A stretch of DNA of 64,000 nucleotides from Gemmatimonadota bacterium (GCA_016719105.1 JADKAQ010000002.1:186001-250000), one strand, 5' to 3'. Shown: positions 44,141 to 55,678, counted from the stretch's first letter. A program made the numbers and translations. The notes: generated by a model from the sequence alone, not told the origin.

Positions 44141-45055
44141 CTAGGGGATGGCGGTCCGGCGAAGCGCCTCGATCTCGGCCAGCATCCCGGCGACCTGCGC
44201 CTCGACCACCACGCGTCCCTTCTCGCGCGTGGCCAGCGTCGCATTGCCGAAGGTCCCCGTGCGCGACCACACCTTGCCGTCGCGTGCGGCTACGACGGAG
44301 TCGCGCGTGAGACCTCCCGCGCCGGGGTGGTAGTCGTCGGGGGCCTTCGCCATCTGCACCACTTCGGGATGCATGTACAGCATCATCGACGTCTCCATCT
44401 CGTCGGCGTGCGTCCCTCCTGCCTGCCGCCGCACCGATTCCTCGGCGGCCTTCCCGATGTTCAGGATGTCGGTGTACCGCACGACCAGGCCGCGCGCGGT
44501 GAGCGAGTCGCGCGCCGGTCCCAGGGCGCGGAGCGTCGAGACGCCCGTGTTCAGGAGGTAGAAGCGTCGCGGCCCGTGGGCGGCAATCGTGCGCACGATG
44601 TCGATCACCATGTCGCGCGCGGTCTCCAGGCGCAACGTCGTAGACCCGGCGTACTCGACAAACGATGGATAGAAGTGGTAGTTAAGCGTGGGATAGAGCA
44701 CGACCTTGGTCGAGGCGGCGACACGCTGCGCGAAGTACTCGGCCAGGAGCCAGTCGTTGTTGAGCGGGAGGTGAGGGCCGTGCTCCTTGGCCTCGGCGCC
44801 GATCGGAATGACGACGATGGTGGCGGTGTCGAGGCGGGCGATGGCCTCCGTCCAGGGGAGTTCGGCGATGCGGACGCTCCCGACCGCGGCCAGCGCACGC
44901 TGCTCCTTCGTGCTGTGCGCGTTGGTGGTCGCGCGCGCCTGCGCGCCGGCCCTCGTGCTCAGCGACGCGCACAGCGCCGCCCACAGCGTGACCACGGTTG
45001 CGAGCGACCGCCGGTGTGAACGGCGCGGGGAGGGGAGGAATCGGACGAGCGGCAT
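44141..45055 (-). CDS. Exported creatininase-family amidohydrolase
   Basis: The protein has 304 residues from the ATG at 45055. A signal peptide (LATVVTLWAALCASLSTRAGA) precedes the domain. IPIGAEAKEHGPHLPLNND and GTHADEMETSMML carry the conserved Glu and His residues that bind two metal ions. The family opens cyclic amides such as creatinine or cleaves formamides; the exact substrate is unknown. The export signal is unusual for the well-known creatininases but common in soil bacteria. It diverges from the glycoside hydrolase gene over a 160-base region. Confidence 0.85.
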   Translation of the reverse strand: MPLVRFLPSPRRSHRRSLATVVTLWAALCASLSTRAGAQARATTNAHSTKEQRALAAVGSVRIAELPWTEAIARLDTATIVVIPIGAEAKEHGPHLPLNNDWLLAEYFAQRVAASTKVVLYPTLNYHFYPSFVEYAGSTTLRLETARDMVIDIVRTIAAHGPRRFYLLNTGVSTLRALGPARDSLTARGLVVRYTDILNIGKAAEESVRRQAGGTHADEMETSMMLYMHPEVVQMAKAPDDYHPGAGGLTRDSVVAARDGKVWSRTGTFGNATLATREKGRVVVEAQVAGMLAEIEALRRTAIP

Positions 45056-45214
45056 CGGTGGCCAGGGCAGAAGGAGGTCGTCGGAAGTTGCCAGCTCTCC
45101 GCTCGCTGTCAACGAGTGGCCAGCACGATTGCCGATCGCCGGACCCCCGGGCATCTTCGTCGCCGCACCACGCCCCCCGTTCGGGTGTTCGCCTGCTCCT
45201 TTTCGACTCGTCCG

Positions 45215-47840
45215 ATGTTCGCGTCCCGCCTGCGCCACCGTCCCCTGCTGACCCTCGCCCGGCTCCTGCTCGCGGGGAGCGCGGCGTGCGCGTCGCCTGG
45301 CGCGACCTACAAGAATGCAGCGCGCACGCCGGACGACCGCGCGGCCGACCTCCTGGCCCGGATGACGCCGGAGGAAAAGTTCTGGCAGCTCTTCGCCGTC
45401 CCGGACGATACGACCCTCGACCTCACTCGCCTGCAGCACGGGATCTACGGACTCCAGGTACGCCCTGGCCCTGGCGGTGGCGCTCGAGAGGTGGCCGAAC
45501 GCATCAACACGATTCAGCGCTACCTGGTGACCCGCACGCGCCTCGGCATCCCGATGATCCCTTGGGAGGAGGGGCTGCACGGGCTCGCACAGGGCGGGGC
45601 GACCGTCTTTCCGCAGGCGATCGCCCTCGCCGCCACGTGGGACTCGTCCCTCGTCGCGCGTGTCGCGGCGGCCACGGCACGCGAAGCGCGCGCGCGGAAT
45701 CCGTCAGCTGCTGTCGCCCGTGCTCAACCTCGCGACCGACGTGCGGTGGGGACGCGTGGAGGAGACCCTTGGAGAGGATCCGCTCCTGGCCGCTCGCCTC
45801 GGCGTGGCCTTCGTGCACGCGGTGGAGTCTGCGGGAGTGGTCACGACGCCCAAGCACTTCGTCGCGAACGTCGGTGATGGAGGGCGCGACAGCTATCCCG
45901 CGGAGGTCAGCCGCGGCTGGCTGGAAGCGCTGCACTTCCCGCCGTTTCGCGAGGCGCTGCGCGCCGGTGGGGCGCGCTCGGTGATGGCGTCGTACAACTC
46001 GATCGACGGCGCGCCGGCCACGGCAAGCCGATGGCTCCTCACCGACAAACTGCGTGGTGACTGGGGATTCGACGGCGTGGTCATTTCGGACGCCGGGGCC
46101 GTCGGCGGGGCCAACGTCCTGCACATGACCGCGCCCGACTACCCCACCTCCACCGTGCGCGCGCTCGATGCCGGGCTCGATGTCATCCTGCAGACTTCGG
46201 TCGATCACGCCGCGCTCTTCCGGCCGGCTTTCGCCCCCGGGCGGCTCTCGCCAGCGGTGATCGACCGGGCCGTGCTGCGCGTCCTGCGCCTCAAGTTCCA
46301 GCTCGGCCTCTTCGAGCAGCCGTACGTCGCGTTCGACAGCGCCGCCGACGCGTCGATGCGTGCCGAGCACCGTCAGCTGGCCGAGGAGGCGGCACGCGCC
46401 TCGTTCGTCCTCCTGCATAACGACGGCGGCGTCCTTCCGCTCGATTCGACGGTCCGGTCCGTGGCCCTCATCGGCGTGGATGCGGACGAGCCGCGACTTG
46501 GCGGCTACTCCGGACCGGGCAATCATCCGGTCTCGATTCGCGATGGGATGGCCGCACGACTCGGCGGGCGTGCGGAGGTGCGCTACGCCCCGGGGCCGGG
46601 GCGGGGGAGCGCCGAGTTCGTCCCGGTCCCCGCGTCGGCGTTAGGCGACGGGCTGCGCGGTGAGTACTTCGCGAACACCGCGCTCCAGGGCGCGCCCGCC
46701 GTCATCCGGACGGACGCCGCCATCGACTTCTCCTGGCCGTTCGGTGGCCCGGACTCAGCCCTGGCGTACGGCTGGTACTCCGTGCGCTGGCAGGGGACCC
46801 TGCGTGCGCCCGCCGGCGGCGTGTTGCGCCTGGCCGTCGAAGGGAACGACGGATATCGACTGTACGTCGACGGCGCGCTCGCCATCGATCGATGGGGGAA
46901 GCGCGGGCACTCCCTCACGAGCGTCTCCCTTCCGGTGGCGGCGGGGCGCGCGGTGGCGTTGCGGCTGGAGTACTTCGAGAGCAGCGGCGCCGGGCGCATT
47001 CGCCTCCTGTGGGATCACGGCACCTCCACCGATTGGCGCGGCGCGATTGCGACGGCCGCTGCCCTGGCGCGCCGTAGCGACGTCGCGGTGATCGTCGCCG
47101 GAATCGAAGAGGGGGAGTTTCGCGATCGCGCGTCGTTGCGGCTCCCGGGACACCAGGAGGCCCTGGTGCAGGCGGTCGCGGCCACCGGTCGCCCAGTCGT
47201 CGTGGTGCTCATCGCGGGAAGCGCCGTGACCAGCGCCGACTGGGGGAGCCGCGTGGGGGCCGTGGTGCAGGCCTGGTACCCGGGCGACGCGGGCGGTGAT
47301 GCCGTCGCGCGACTCCTGCTCGGTGATGCGGCGCCCGCCGGCCGACTCCCCTTCACCGTGCCGGTCGCCGAGGGACAGCTCCCCCTGACGTACTTCCACA
47401 GGCCCACCGGGCGGGGCGACGACTATCTCGACCTCACCGGTCGCCCCGCCTATCCCTTCGGCCACGGGCTCGGCTACAGCGCGGTGGAGTATGAGTCGAT
47501 CCGCGTCGAGCCCTCATCGCCGCGTGCGGGGGATAGCGTCATCGTGCGCGTGAGGCTGCACAACACGGGGCGGCGCCCCGCCGTGGAGGTCGTGCAGCTG
47601 TACCTGAGGGACGAGATCGCCTCCGTCGCCCGTCCGGTGCTGATGCTCGCGGGCAGTGCCATCGCCCCGCTGGCCGCGGGCGAGGCGCGCGAGGTCGCGA
47701 TCGTCGTGCCGGCGGCGCGCTTCGCCATGCGCGATGCGCAGCTGCAACTGGTGACGGAACCGGGACGCTTCGTGGTGCTGGTCGGGGCGTCGTCCGCCGA
47801 TATTCGGCAGCGGGCGGTCGTGACCTTGCGAACGCCCTAA
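45215..47840 (+). pseudogene. Family 3 glycoside hydrolase with frameshift in a GC tract
   Basis: Two frames must be joined to give a complete enzyme. The first (45215 to about 45700) has an N-terminal signal with Cys near AGSAACASP (possible lipoprotein), then MTPEEKFWQLFAV and IPWEEGLHGLAQGG. The second continues with GIRQLLSPVLNLATDVRWGR, TPKHFVAN and the nucleophile Asp in GVVISDAGA. The break falls in GAAGCGCGCGCGCGGAATC: one more GC unit would restore the frame. A PA14 domain (LRGEYFAN to LLWDHG) is inserted after the second domain, followed by a Fn3-like C-terminus. A full protein would be about 875 residues and act as an exo-beta-glycosidase outside the cytoplasm. Confidence 0.85.
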
Positions 47841-48883
47841 CGATACCGCGCTGGGTCGATCCCCACCCGCTGGCATAGCTCGTCGAACGCCGCGTCGCGC
47901 GCCGCGCGATCGTCGGTGTTGAAGCGCAGGAAGAACGGCCGGTGCTCCCAGTCGAACGGTTCCTCGGTGAGCCCGTGCACGTGGAAGAGGAGCGCGGCAC
48001 AGTGCACCGCCTTGTCGCCCGGCCCCTGCAGCGCCTCGCGAAAGAGCGCGTCGACGACGGCGGGCGGATGAAACTCCGCCGCGTCGTCCAGCATCTCCGA
48101 GAGTCCCCCGAAGAACGACGCCTCCCGCAACCCACGCACGAGCGAGTCGGTTCGCGCTTCCTCGTCGACGAGTTCGGGCGCGTGCCGCACGACGGCGGCA
48201 CGCACCTCGGCCCCCCCGTCACGCAGCGCCGTGCGCAGGGCGTCATGCGCGCGGTCAGTCGCCAGCGCCGCGAGCGCCTCGACGTCGCGCCACCCGCGCG
48301 TCGCGTGGGGCAGGAGCATCTGTTCGATCGTCGCTCGTTCGTTAGGCGTGGTGGCCGCCAGCGCGTCGAGATCGTAGCCGATCCCCTCGCGCCACTTGTC
48401 GTAGTCGATCGCCATGCTGTCGACGAAGCGGTCAAAGGCCGAGCGTGCCGCAGTCGCCGGAGTCACCCGCTCCAGATCGGGGCTGGACGACTCGGCCGAT
48501 CGCGACGCGTCAGCATGCTCGGGCAGACCCAGACGCCGACGCGACGCGCGCTCCTGTGCCTCGAGCGCCTCGCGGATCGCATCCATGTCGGGAGGCGGCT
48601 CGGGCGGCAGCGGCGCCTCGAGGATGAAGAAGAAGCGCTCGCCGTCGTGGAACTCGCCGGCGTACTGCGACGAGTTGCGATGAAAGAACGCGACGCCGGC
48701 GCTCGGCGCGCGCGGGCGCGTGCTGACCGGATGGGCCAGCATGAAGTACACTCCCGCCGGCGGCGCCGGAAAGTGGCTCGCGACTTCCACGATGGAATTG
48801 CCCGCCGCGAGCTCCGCCTCGAGGAGTTCACGCAGTGGACGCGGGAGGCGGTCGGCCTCCGATCGAAACGGTTCGGGAATCAC
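47837..48883 (-). CDS. Hypothetical protein with helical repeats
   Basis: The protein has 348 residues, no signal and no membrane segment. I do not recognise it. From about residue 195 it looks like HEAT/armadillo-type helices (for example DVEALAALATDRAHDALRTAL and AEVRAAVVRHAPEL). The first ~100 residues are a mixed alpha/beta part (GVAFFHRNSSQYAGEFHDGERFFFILEA). Its stop overlaps the glycoside hydrolase stop by 4 bp on the opposite strand. It heads a reverse-strand group with a kinase-like protein and an acetyltransferase only in the sense of direction; 50 bases separate it from the kinase-like gene. Confidence 0.6.
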   Translation of the reverse strand: MIPEPFRSEADRLPRPLRELLEAELAAGNSIVEVASHFPAPPAGVYFMLAHPVSTRPRAPSAGVAFFHRNSSQYAGEFHDGERFFFILEAPLPPEPPPDMDAIREALEAQERASRRRLGLPEHADASRSAESSSPDLERVTPATAARSAFDRFVDSMAIDYDKWREGIGYDLDALAATTPNERATIEQMLLPHATRGWRDVEALAALATDRAHDALRTALRDGGAEVRAAVVRHAPELVDEEARTDSLVRGLREASFFGGLSEMLDDAAEFHPPAVVDALFREALQGPGDKAVHCAALLFHVHGLTEEPFDWEHRPFFLRFNTDDRAARDAAFDELCQRVGIDPARYR

Positions 48884-48934
48884 GAGTGCATCAGGGCGAT
48901 GACGGCGCCACGAAGGAACGGACGCGCTGCACGA

Positions 48935-49570
48935 TCAGGCCGGCTCGCCGGCGAGTCGTGCGCGCACGACTGCCTCGACCAGGTCGACGGCGCCGGCGAT
49001 GCCGAGCCACGCCGTGTTGACACAGACGTGGTAGTGCGCGGCGTCGAGCCATTCGCGGCGCCAGTGGCGACGCACATACGCCTGCCGTTCGCGGTTTGTC
49101 TCATCGACGAGACGCGCGGCCTGCACCGGCGACAGCTGTTCGCGGTCGGCGACCCGGGTGATGCAGGCGTCGCGCGGCGCCACGCACAGGACGTGTACGG
49201 CATCGTGCCTGCTGGCGAGCCACGCCTGCGCCCCTCGTCCCACGAGGACGACCGGGCCGCGCGCCACCGCCTCGTCGATCACCCGATGGGTGACCTCGAG
49301 GATGCGTTCCTCGGTGGGCGGAAGCGGCGCGCCGAGTGGCGCGGAGAGCATTTCCTGCGAGCTGTAGGCAAAGGCGTCGGCGATGCGCTCGGCGAGCGAC
49401 GGGCGACGCTCCTCGATCGCCTGCACGTGCGCCGGCGTGATGTGCAACCCGACGGCGACGCGCTCGATGAAGGCGTTGTCGAGGAGGGCCCAGTGCAGGC
49501 GTCGCGACAGCGCAGCGGCCACCTCGCTCCCGCCGGAGCCGAACATGCGCGAGACCGTAATCAGGGGCAT
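48935..49570 (-). CDS. Cytidylate kinase-like P-loop protein
   Basis: The protein has 211 residues from the ATG at 49570. ITVSRMFGSGGSEVAAALSRRLHW is the P-loop form of the cytidylate kinase-like family, although GSGGS replaces the classic GxxGxGK. The LLDNAFIERVA stretch, VVLVGRGAQAWLA, HVLCVAPRDACITRV and DETNRERQAYVRRHW are further family blocks. Family members are thought to phosphorylate nucleotides or another small molecule, but few have been tested. The start lies 4 bases behind the acetyltransferase stop, so they are in one transcript. Confidence 0.75.
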   Translation of the reverse strand: MPLITVSRMFGSGGSEVAAALSRRLHWALLDNAFIERVAVGLHITPAHVQAIEERRPSLAERIADAFAYSSQEMLSAPLGAPLPPTEERILEVTHRVIDEAVARGPVVLVGRGAQAWLASRHDAVHVLCVAPRDACITRVADREQLSPVQAARLVDETNRERQAYVRRHWRREWLDAAHYHVCVNTAWLGIAGAVDLVEAVVRARLAGEPA

Positions 49571-49574
49571 GCGA

Positions 49575-50093
49575 CTAGTCCGTGGGGAGTACACGGCGAC
49601 GCACCACCTCGGCCGGCGCATAGCCGAGCGCGTCCCAGGTGAGATTCCCCTCCACGTTCTCGATCGTGCAGTGGAGGCGTACCTCGCGCAGCCCGTGCGT
49701 TCGGCACCATAACTCCGCCTCGGCCAGCAGCAGGCGCAACACCCCGCGCCGCCGGTGCGAGGCCCGCACGAACGCCGAGGTGATGAAGCCGTAGCGCGTC
49801 GGGTGCACCAGGCGCGCGCCCCGCGACACGGAGACGCGAAGCAGCCCGACCGCTTCCTCGCCGTCGTGCGCCAGCAGCGTGACCTCGGTGCGCGCCGTCA
49901 GCTGTGTGGCGGTCAGTTCACGCGTCAGCGCCGCGAGGTCCCGCCGCGGCCGGGCAAAGAGCGGGCTTCGGCGCTCCTCCCGCAGCAACTCCAGCCGCAA
50001 CCCGACCACCACGTCCATGTCCTCGACCGTCGCCGCGCGCACGACCACCGGCGTGGCCGGGCGCGGGGAGGCGGCGCGACGGGTGGTCGTCAC
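49575..50093 (-). CDS. GNAT-family N-acetyltransferase
   Basis: The protein has 172 residues starting at a GTG. VVVRAATVEDMDVVVGLR is the typical first strand and helix of a GNAT fold. FITSAFVRASHRRRGVLRLLL contains the acetyl-CoA pyrophosphate loop (RRRGVL), and LHCTIENVEGNLTWDALGY is the last core strand and helix. The acceptor is unknown. It is placed between the MoxR ATPase and the kinase-like gene on the same strand with 5-base spacing, so it is cotranscribed. Confidence 0.8.
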   Translation of the reverse strand: MTTTRRAASPRPATPVVVRAATVEDMDVVVGLRLELLREERRSPLFARPRRDLAALTRELTATQLTARTEVTLLAHDGEEAVGLLRVSVSRGARLVHPTRYGFITSAFVRASHRRRGVLRLLLAEAELWCRTHGLREVRLHCTIENVEGNLTWDALGYAPAEVVRRRVLPTD

Positions 50094-50098
50094 CGGCG

Positions 50099-51577
<1,479 letters not shown>

Positions 51578-51669
51578 GGGAGCTCCGGAGGAGAAGGGTC
51601 GAAGCTACAACACCGGGCGACGGGGGGAAGTTCGAGCGCCCTGTTCGCCCCCCCCTCGTCGCGGCGCCG

Positions 51670-53763
51670 TCAGTCGGTCGCGCTGACCTCGACCAGGTTG
51701 TCGTAGAAGACCGGCCCGTGCCCCAGGTCGGTCTCACGTTGCGACGTCGTCGCGTTCGCATTCTGGCCGTCGGGCGAGAACTTCCCCCACCAGATCGACG
51801 GCGCCCACACGACCCCCTCGCGCACCCCCTCGTCCACGCGCAGCACCACGGCGAAGTGCCCACGGTCGTTGTGCACCACCACACGGCGTCCGCTCACCAA
51901 CCCCCGCCGCTCCGCGTCGCGTGGGTGCATCACGCACTCCGGCTCGGCACGCTTCCGCAGAGAATCGACGTTCACGAACGTCGTATTGAGGAAGTAGTGC
52001 CGCGGCGACGAGATGAGCGAGAGCGGAAAGCGGGCGGCGAGTTCGGGGGCGGTTTCGGGGAGCTCGTACGGCGGCGTGTACGTCGGGAGCGGGTCGAGCC
52101 CCATCGCCGCGAGGCGTGCCGACCGGAACTCGCACTTGCCGCTCGGCGTCAGGAAGCCGCCGTTGGCGTACGGCGTGTACGGCGAGGGGATGTTTAGCCG
52201 AACCCACCCGTGCGCCATGAGCTGCTCGAAGGTCACCCCGTGCATGCGCTCGTGCGTCGAATCGAGCGCCACGCGCACCAGCTGCTCATCGTCGTCCTCA
52301 AAGAGTGCGGGGTCGAGACCCATTCGCCGTCCCAGCTGCCGGAAGACCTCCGTGTTCGGCTTCGCTTCGCCTAACGGGGCGATGGCCGGGCGGTTGAGCG
52401 TCGCATAGTGATGGCCATAGGCCAGGTGCACGTCCCAGTGCTCCAGCTGCGTGGTCGCCGGGAGGACGAAATCGGCCCAGTCGGCGGTGTTGGTCTGGAA
52501 CTGTTCGAGCACCACCGTGAAGAGGTCCTCGCGCGCGAGGCCCCGCAGGACCGCGTTGCGGTCGGGGGCGACGTCCGCGGGGTTGGAGTTGTACACGACG
52601 AGCGCCCGCACCGGTGGCCCCCCCACGCCGGCGTCCGGCGTCGTCAACGCCTCGCCCAGCCGGATCATGTTGATGGTCCGGACGTCGGGATGCAGGTCGG
52701 GGCGTTCCAGCGCCTGGGCATTGAAGCGGAAGTTCGCGCTGGTGGACAGTTGCACGCCGCCACCGGGGTGGCGCCAGTGCCCGGTGACCGCCGGGAGGCA
52801 GGCAATGGTGCGCACCGCCATCCCCCCGCCGGCGTGTCGCTGGAGGCCGTAGTTGATCCGCACGAAGGCCGAGCGCGCCCGACCGTAGCGGCGCGCAAGG
52901 TCGCGAATCGTGCTCGCGTCGAGCCCGGTGATGGGGGCGGCGCGCTCCGGGCTCCACTCCTGCACCCGTTCGCGCAGTTCGTCGGCGCCCAAGGTGTAGC
53001 GGGCCAGATAGTCGTCGTCCTGCATCCCCTCGGCGAACAGGACGTGCATGATCGCCAGCGCGAGCGCCGCGTCAGTCCCGGGGCGTATCCCCAACCACTC
53101 GTCGCACTGTTCCGCCGTGCGCGACCGCACCGGGTCGATGGCGACGACGTGGGCGCCCCGCTCCCGTGCCTTGAGGATGTGCGGCCAGAGGTGGGGGTTG
53201 GAGGTGAGCGTATTGGTCCCCCAGAGGAGGACCAGGTCGCATTCGGGGACCCCTTCGCCATCGGCGCCGATATTGGCGCCCACGGTCATCATCATCCCCA
53301 CCCGGCCAGCGGTCGCGCAGATGGTGCGGTCGAGGCGGGAGGCGCCTAACGCGTGAAAGAAGCGCCGGTCCACGCTCGACCCCTGCAGCAGCCCCATCGT
53401 CCCGGCGTACGAGTACGGCAGGATCGCCTGCGGGCCATCCGGCGAGTTCGCGATCTCGGCTAGGCGGCGCGCGATCTCCGACAGCGCCACCTCCCAGGAG
53501 ACCTGCTCGAATCGCCCCTCACCCTTGGGGCCCACCCGGCGAAGCGGGTGCGTGAGCCGGTCGCGATGATACGTGCGCTCCAGATAGCGATTCACCTTCG
53601 CGCAGAGGAACCCAGCGGTGAAGGGGTGCTCCGAGTCGCCCTGGATCCGGATCGCCTCCCCGTCGCGCACGGTCACGAGGGTCGCGCAGGTATCGGGACA
53701 GTCGTGCGGGCATGCGCCGCGGACGATCGTGTCGGTCGCGGCGCTCGTCTCAGCGTTGATCAC
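51670..53763 (-). CDS. Molybdopterin oxidoreductase (bis-MGD family)
   Basis: The protein has 697 residues from a GTG. CPHDCPDTCATL and the fourth Cys in GFLCAKVNRY bind a 4Fe-4S cluster. LLWGTNTLTSNPHLWPHI, AIDPVRSRTAEQCDEWL and PGTDAALALAI are DMSO-reductase family blocks for the Mo cofactor. The C-terminal molydopterin-dinucleotide domain ends the protein (GRRVVVHNDRGHF and IWWGKFSPDGQNANATTS). No Tat signal is present, so it is likely cytoplasmic. It resembles the formate dehydrogenase/thiosulfate-type catalytic subunits, but no electron-transfer subunits are next to it. The substrate is unknown. Confidence 0.85.
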   Translation of the reverse strand: MINAETSAATDTIVRGACPHDCPDTCATLVTVRDGEAIRIQGDSEHPFTAGFLCAKVNRYLERTYHRDRLTHPLRRVGPKGEGRFEQVSWEVALSEIARRLAEIANSPDGPQAILPYSYAGTMGLLQGSSVDRRFFHALGASRLDRTICATAGRVGMMMTVGANIGADGEGVPECDLVLLWGTNTLTSNPHLWPHILKARERGAHVVAIDPVRSRTAEQCDEWLGIRPGTDAALALAIMHVLFAEGMQDDDYLARYTLGADELRERVQEWSPERAAPITGLDASTIRDLARRYGRARSAFVRINYGLQRHAGGGMAVRTIACLPAVTGHWRHPGGGVQLSTSANFRFNAQALERPDLHPDVRTINMIRLGEALTTPDAGVGGPPVRALVVYNSNPADVAPDRNAVLRGLAREDLFTVVLEQFQTNTADWADFVLPATTQLEHWDVHLAYGHHYATLNRPAIAPLGEAKPNTEVFRQLGRRMGLDPALFEDDDEQLVRVALDSTHERMHGVTFEQLMAHGWVRLNIPSPYTPYANGGFLTPSGKCEFRSARLAAMGLDPLPTYTPPYELPETAPELAARFPLSLISSPRHYFLNTTFVNVDSLRKRAEPECVMHPRDAERRGLVSGRRVVVHNDRGHFAVVLRVDEGVREGVVWAPSIWWGKFSPDGQNANATTSQRETDLGHGPVFYDNLVEVSATD

Positions 53764-54219
53764 GGGACGCGAGGGAGAACGTGGTCATTACCGGGGCGAG
53801 AGGGGCCTGCGCCGGCCCGCTCAGTGTAGCACTGGGGCCCACGGGAGAAAACGCCCGCTCGCGCAGTATCCGTCGGGCGCGAGGTCAGTATGCCGTTCGC
53901 GATTGACAGGGATTCAACGATTCCGGCGGTAAAGGTGATGGGGAAACATGTTGCCACGTCATGACTTGAGTCGTCCGCCGCACTTGACTACTGCGCCCGA
54001 AGACATAAATTCACTGCGCTGTTGGGAGGCGGGCGGAAATCCCCGTGGGATGTCTCGACCCTTTGACTGCATCCAGGCGCACGACGCAGTCGACAACCTC
54101 CTGATTGCACGGAAGCTGAGAGCGCGGCGTGCTGCGGCCGGACTGGCCAAAGACGCATTGGTCTTGTTGTCCGGCTGTCTCTTGTTTTTTCCTTTCCCCC
54201 GTCCCCTGGAGAATCTGCA
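53764..54219. other. Noncoding region with promoter and long leader of the small lipoprotein gene
   Basis: About 455 bases, with lower G+C than the surroundings between 53890 and 54010 and a T-rich stretch near 54180-54200. A forward open frame here has no recognisable product and weak codon pattern. The leader from the predicted start of transcription is about 200 bases long and could fold. Confidence 0.5.
53984..54011 (+). promoter_or_regulatory. Possible sigma-70 promoter of the small lipoprotein gene
   Basis: TTGACT and TAAATT are 16 bases apart. An earlier TTGACA near 53904 lacks a good -10. Transcription near 54018 gives a 5' leader of about 200 bases. Confidence 0.4.
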
Positions 54220-54414
54220 ATGAAGCGTATCGCTCTCGCTGCCGCCGTCATGTTCGTCGCCGCTTGCGGCGGCGCCAAGGAAGAGGCCGCCCCGGCCGCT
54301 GATACGGCCGCCCCGGCCATGGCCCCGGCTCCGGCTCCGGCTGACAGCGCTGCTGCCGCCCCGGCTGACACCGGCATGAAGACCGACTCGGCTGCTGACA
54401 CGACCAAGCACTAA
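54220..54414 (+). CDS. Small Ala/Pro-rich lipoprotein
   Basis: The protein has 64 residues, preceded by GGAG eight bases from the ATG. MKRIALAAAVMFVAAC is a lipoprotein signal with the lipid-bearing Cys at 16. The mature part is only ~48 residues, made almost wholly of Ala, Pro, Asp and Thr (for example APAADTAAPAMAPAPAPADS). It ends with Lys-His. No fold is expected. It has its own promoter, long leader and strong terminator, so it may be well expressed. A spacer-like or surface role is possible, but nothing in the sequence proves it. Confidence 0.8.
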   Translation: MKRIALAAAVMFVAACGGAKEEAAPAADTAAPAMAPAPAPADSAAAAPADTGMKTDSAADTTKH

Positions 54415-54436
54415 CTCTCACCCCTCGGTGAGCAGG

Positions 54437-54467
54437 AGCGGGCGCGACCTTCGAGGTCGCGCCCGCT
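54437..54467 (+). terminator. Strong terminator of the small lipoprotein gene
   Basis: AGCGGGCGCGACC pairs perfectly with its complement around the loop TTCGA, followed by TTTCGTT, 22 bases after the stop. Confidence 0.9.
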
Positions 54468-54565
54468 TTCGTTGTACCGTGCGACACCCCCGTGCTGCCG
54501 CACGGCGTCTGGCGGCCTAACGAGCGTTGTGGTACCCCGGGCGCCGGTGCCCGGTCGAAGGTGCC

Positions 54566-55678
54566 CTAGCCGAGCGGGAACGGCAGCGCGACGACCCTCG
54601 CCCGCACCGTCGACTCGGCCGCGACGACTTCGACCTCGCTGTCGACCTCGATCTCGCGCCGGACCATCGCCAGCGCCACGCCCCCCAAGCGGGGCGAAAT
54701 GACGGCGCTGCGCACGTCGCCGACCGACTTGCCCGCCGCGTCGCGCAGCCCGCTCCCGCGCGTCAGCATGTGCGCTTCATCGAAGCGAAGGCCGCGCAGG
54801 TGACGGTTGACATGCCCGCGGAAGTGCACGCGCGCGACCGTCTCCTGTCCCGTGTAGCATCCCTTGGTGAACGAGACCGCGTGGAGCTCCTCCATGTTGG
54901 CTTCCTGCGCCAGTGTGGCGTCGTCCATCTCGATCCCCCACTCCGGACGCCCCGCCTCGATCCGCGCGATTTCGAAGGCGTCGAGTCCGGCCGGGTGCGC
55001 GCCGCTCGCGCGGAGCGACGCCCAGAGCGTGTCGCGCGCGGCGATCGGGGCGATGATCGCGAATCCCTCGAGCTGCAGGTCCGGGACGCGGATCAGCTGC
55101 AACGTGTGCCCCAGCGCCACGAGTTGTCGGTGGGCAAAGGGCGCCATGTCCGCGAGTGACTCCCACGGCACCCCCAGCGCGGCCGCTACGACAGCGTGGG
55201 CACGCGTCCCGTACACGCTGAGGTCCACGGTCGATGCCGTGATGTCCGCATACCGCGAGAGGCGTGGGTTCACGTACTTGCGCACCATCCCCCACCATCC
55301 TGCGGCGGCACGCGGCGGCACGTCGACGAGAACGTCGTCGTCACGCACGAGGATGCGGGCGTCGCTCAGGATCTTCCCCTTCGGCGTCAGGGCGGCCGCG
55401 TAACACCCCGCGCCGGGGGCGAGCGCCAGCACGTCGTTGGTGACGAGCCCCGTGATGACGTCGCGCGCCTTCGGCCCGGCAAAGGTCCCACGCGAGCGGT
55501 ACGAGCGGTCGACGAGGATGGCGCCACCGACCGGTCCGTGCGCCGGGTCGTGCCGAAGGGCCGAGTACTCGCCCGCGACGTCGCCGTAGTCGCGGACGGC
55601 GTCGATGGCCGAAGCCGCTGCAGCGGCAGGCGCTGGCTCCGGAGGCGTTGCGCCTGGCGGTGATGGATCGTGGCTCAT
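54566..55678 (-). CDS. ygfZ: YgfZ/GcvT-type folate-binding protein
   Basis: The protein has 370 residues from the ATG at 55678, which overlaps the HAD stop (ATGA). The folate-binding GcvT fold is visible in FAGPKARDVITGLVTNDV and LTPKGKILSDARI, and the hallmark is FTKGCYTGQETVARVHFRG, whose KGCYxGQE motif has the key Cys. YgfZ proteins help assemble or repair Fe-S clusters with folate. The first ~35 residues are low-complexity Pro/Ala. It is the last gene of a reverse-strand operon that encodes Fe-S enzymes (GlcF), which fits its role. Confidence 0.88.
   Translation of the reverse strand: MSHDPSPPGATPPEPAPAAAAASAIDAVRDYGDVAGEYSALRHDPAHGPVGGAILVDRSYRSRGTFAGPKARDVITGLVTNDVLALAPGAGCYAAALTPKGKILSDARILVRDDDVLVDVPPRAAAGWWGMVRKYVNPRLSRYADITASTVDLSVYGTRAHAVVAAALGVPWESLADMAPFAHRQLVALGHTLQLIRVPDLQLEGFAIIAPIAARDTLWASLRASGAHPAGLDAFEIARIEAGRPEWGIEMDDATLAQEANMEELHAVSFTKGCYTGQETVARVHFRGHVNRHLRGLRFDEAHMLTRGSGLRDAAGKSVGDVRSAVISPRLGGVALAMVRREIEVDSEVEVVAAESTVRARVVALPFPLG

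Noticed and set aside
53948..54223. 91-codon open frame ahead of the small lipoprotein
   Set aside because: No recognisable product, and it overlaps the predicted promoter and leader; treated as noncoding.
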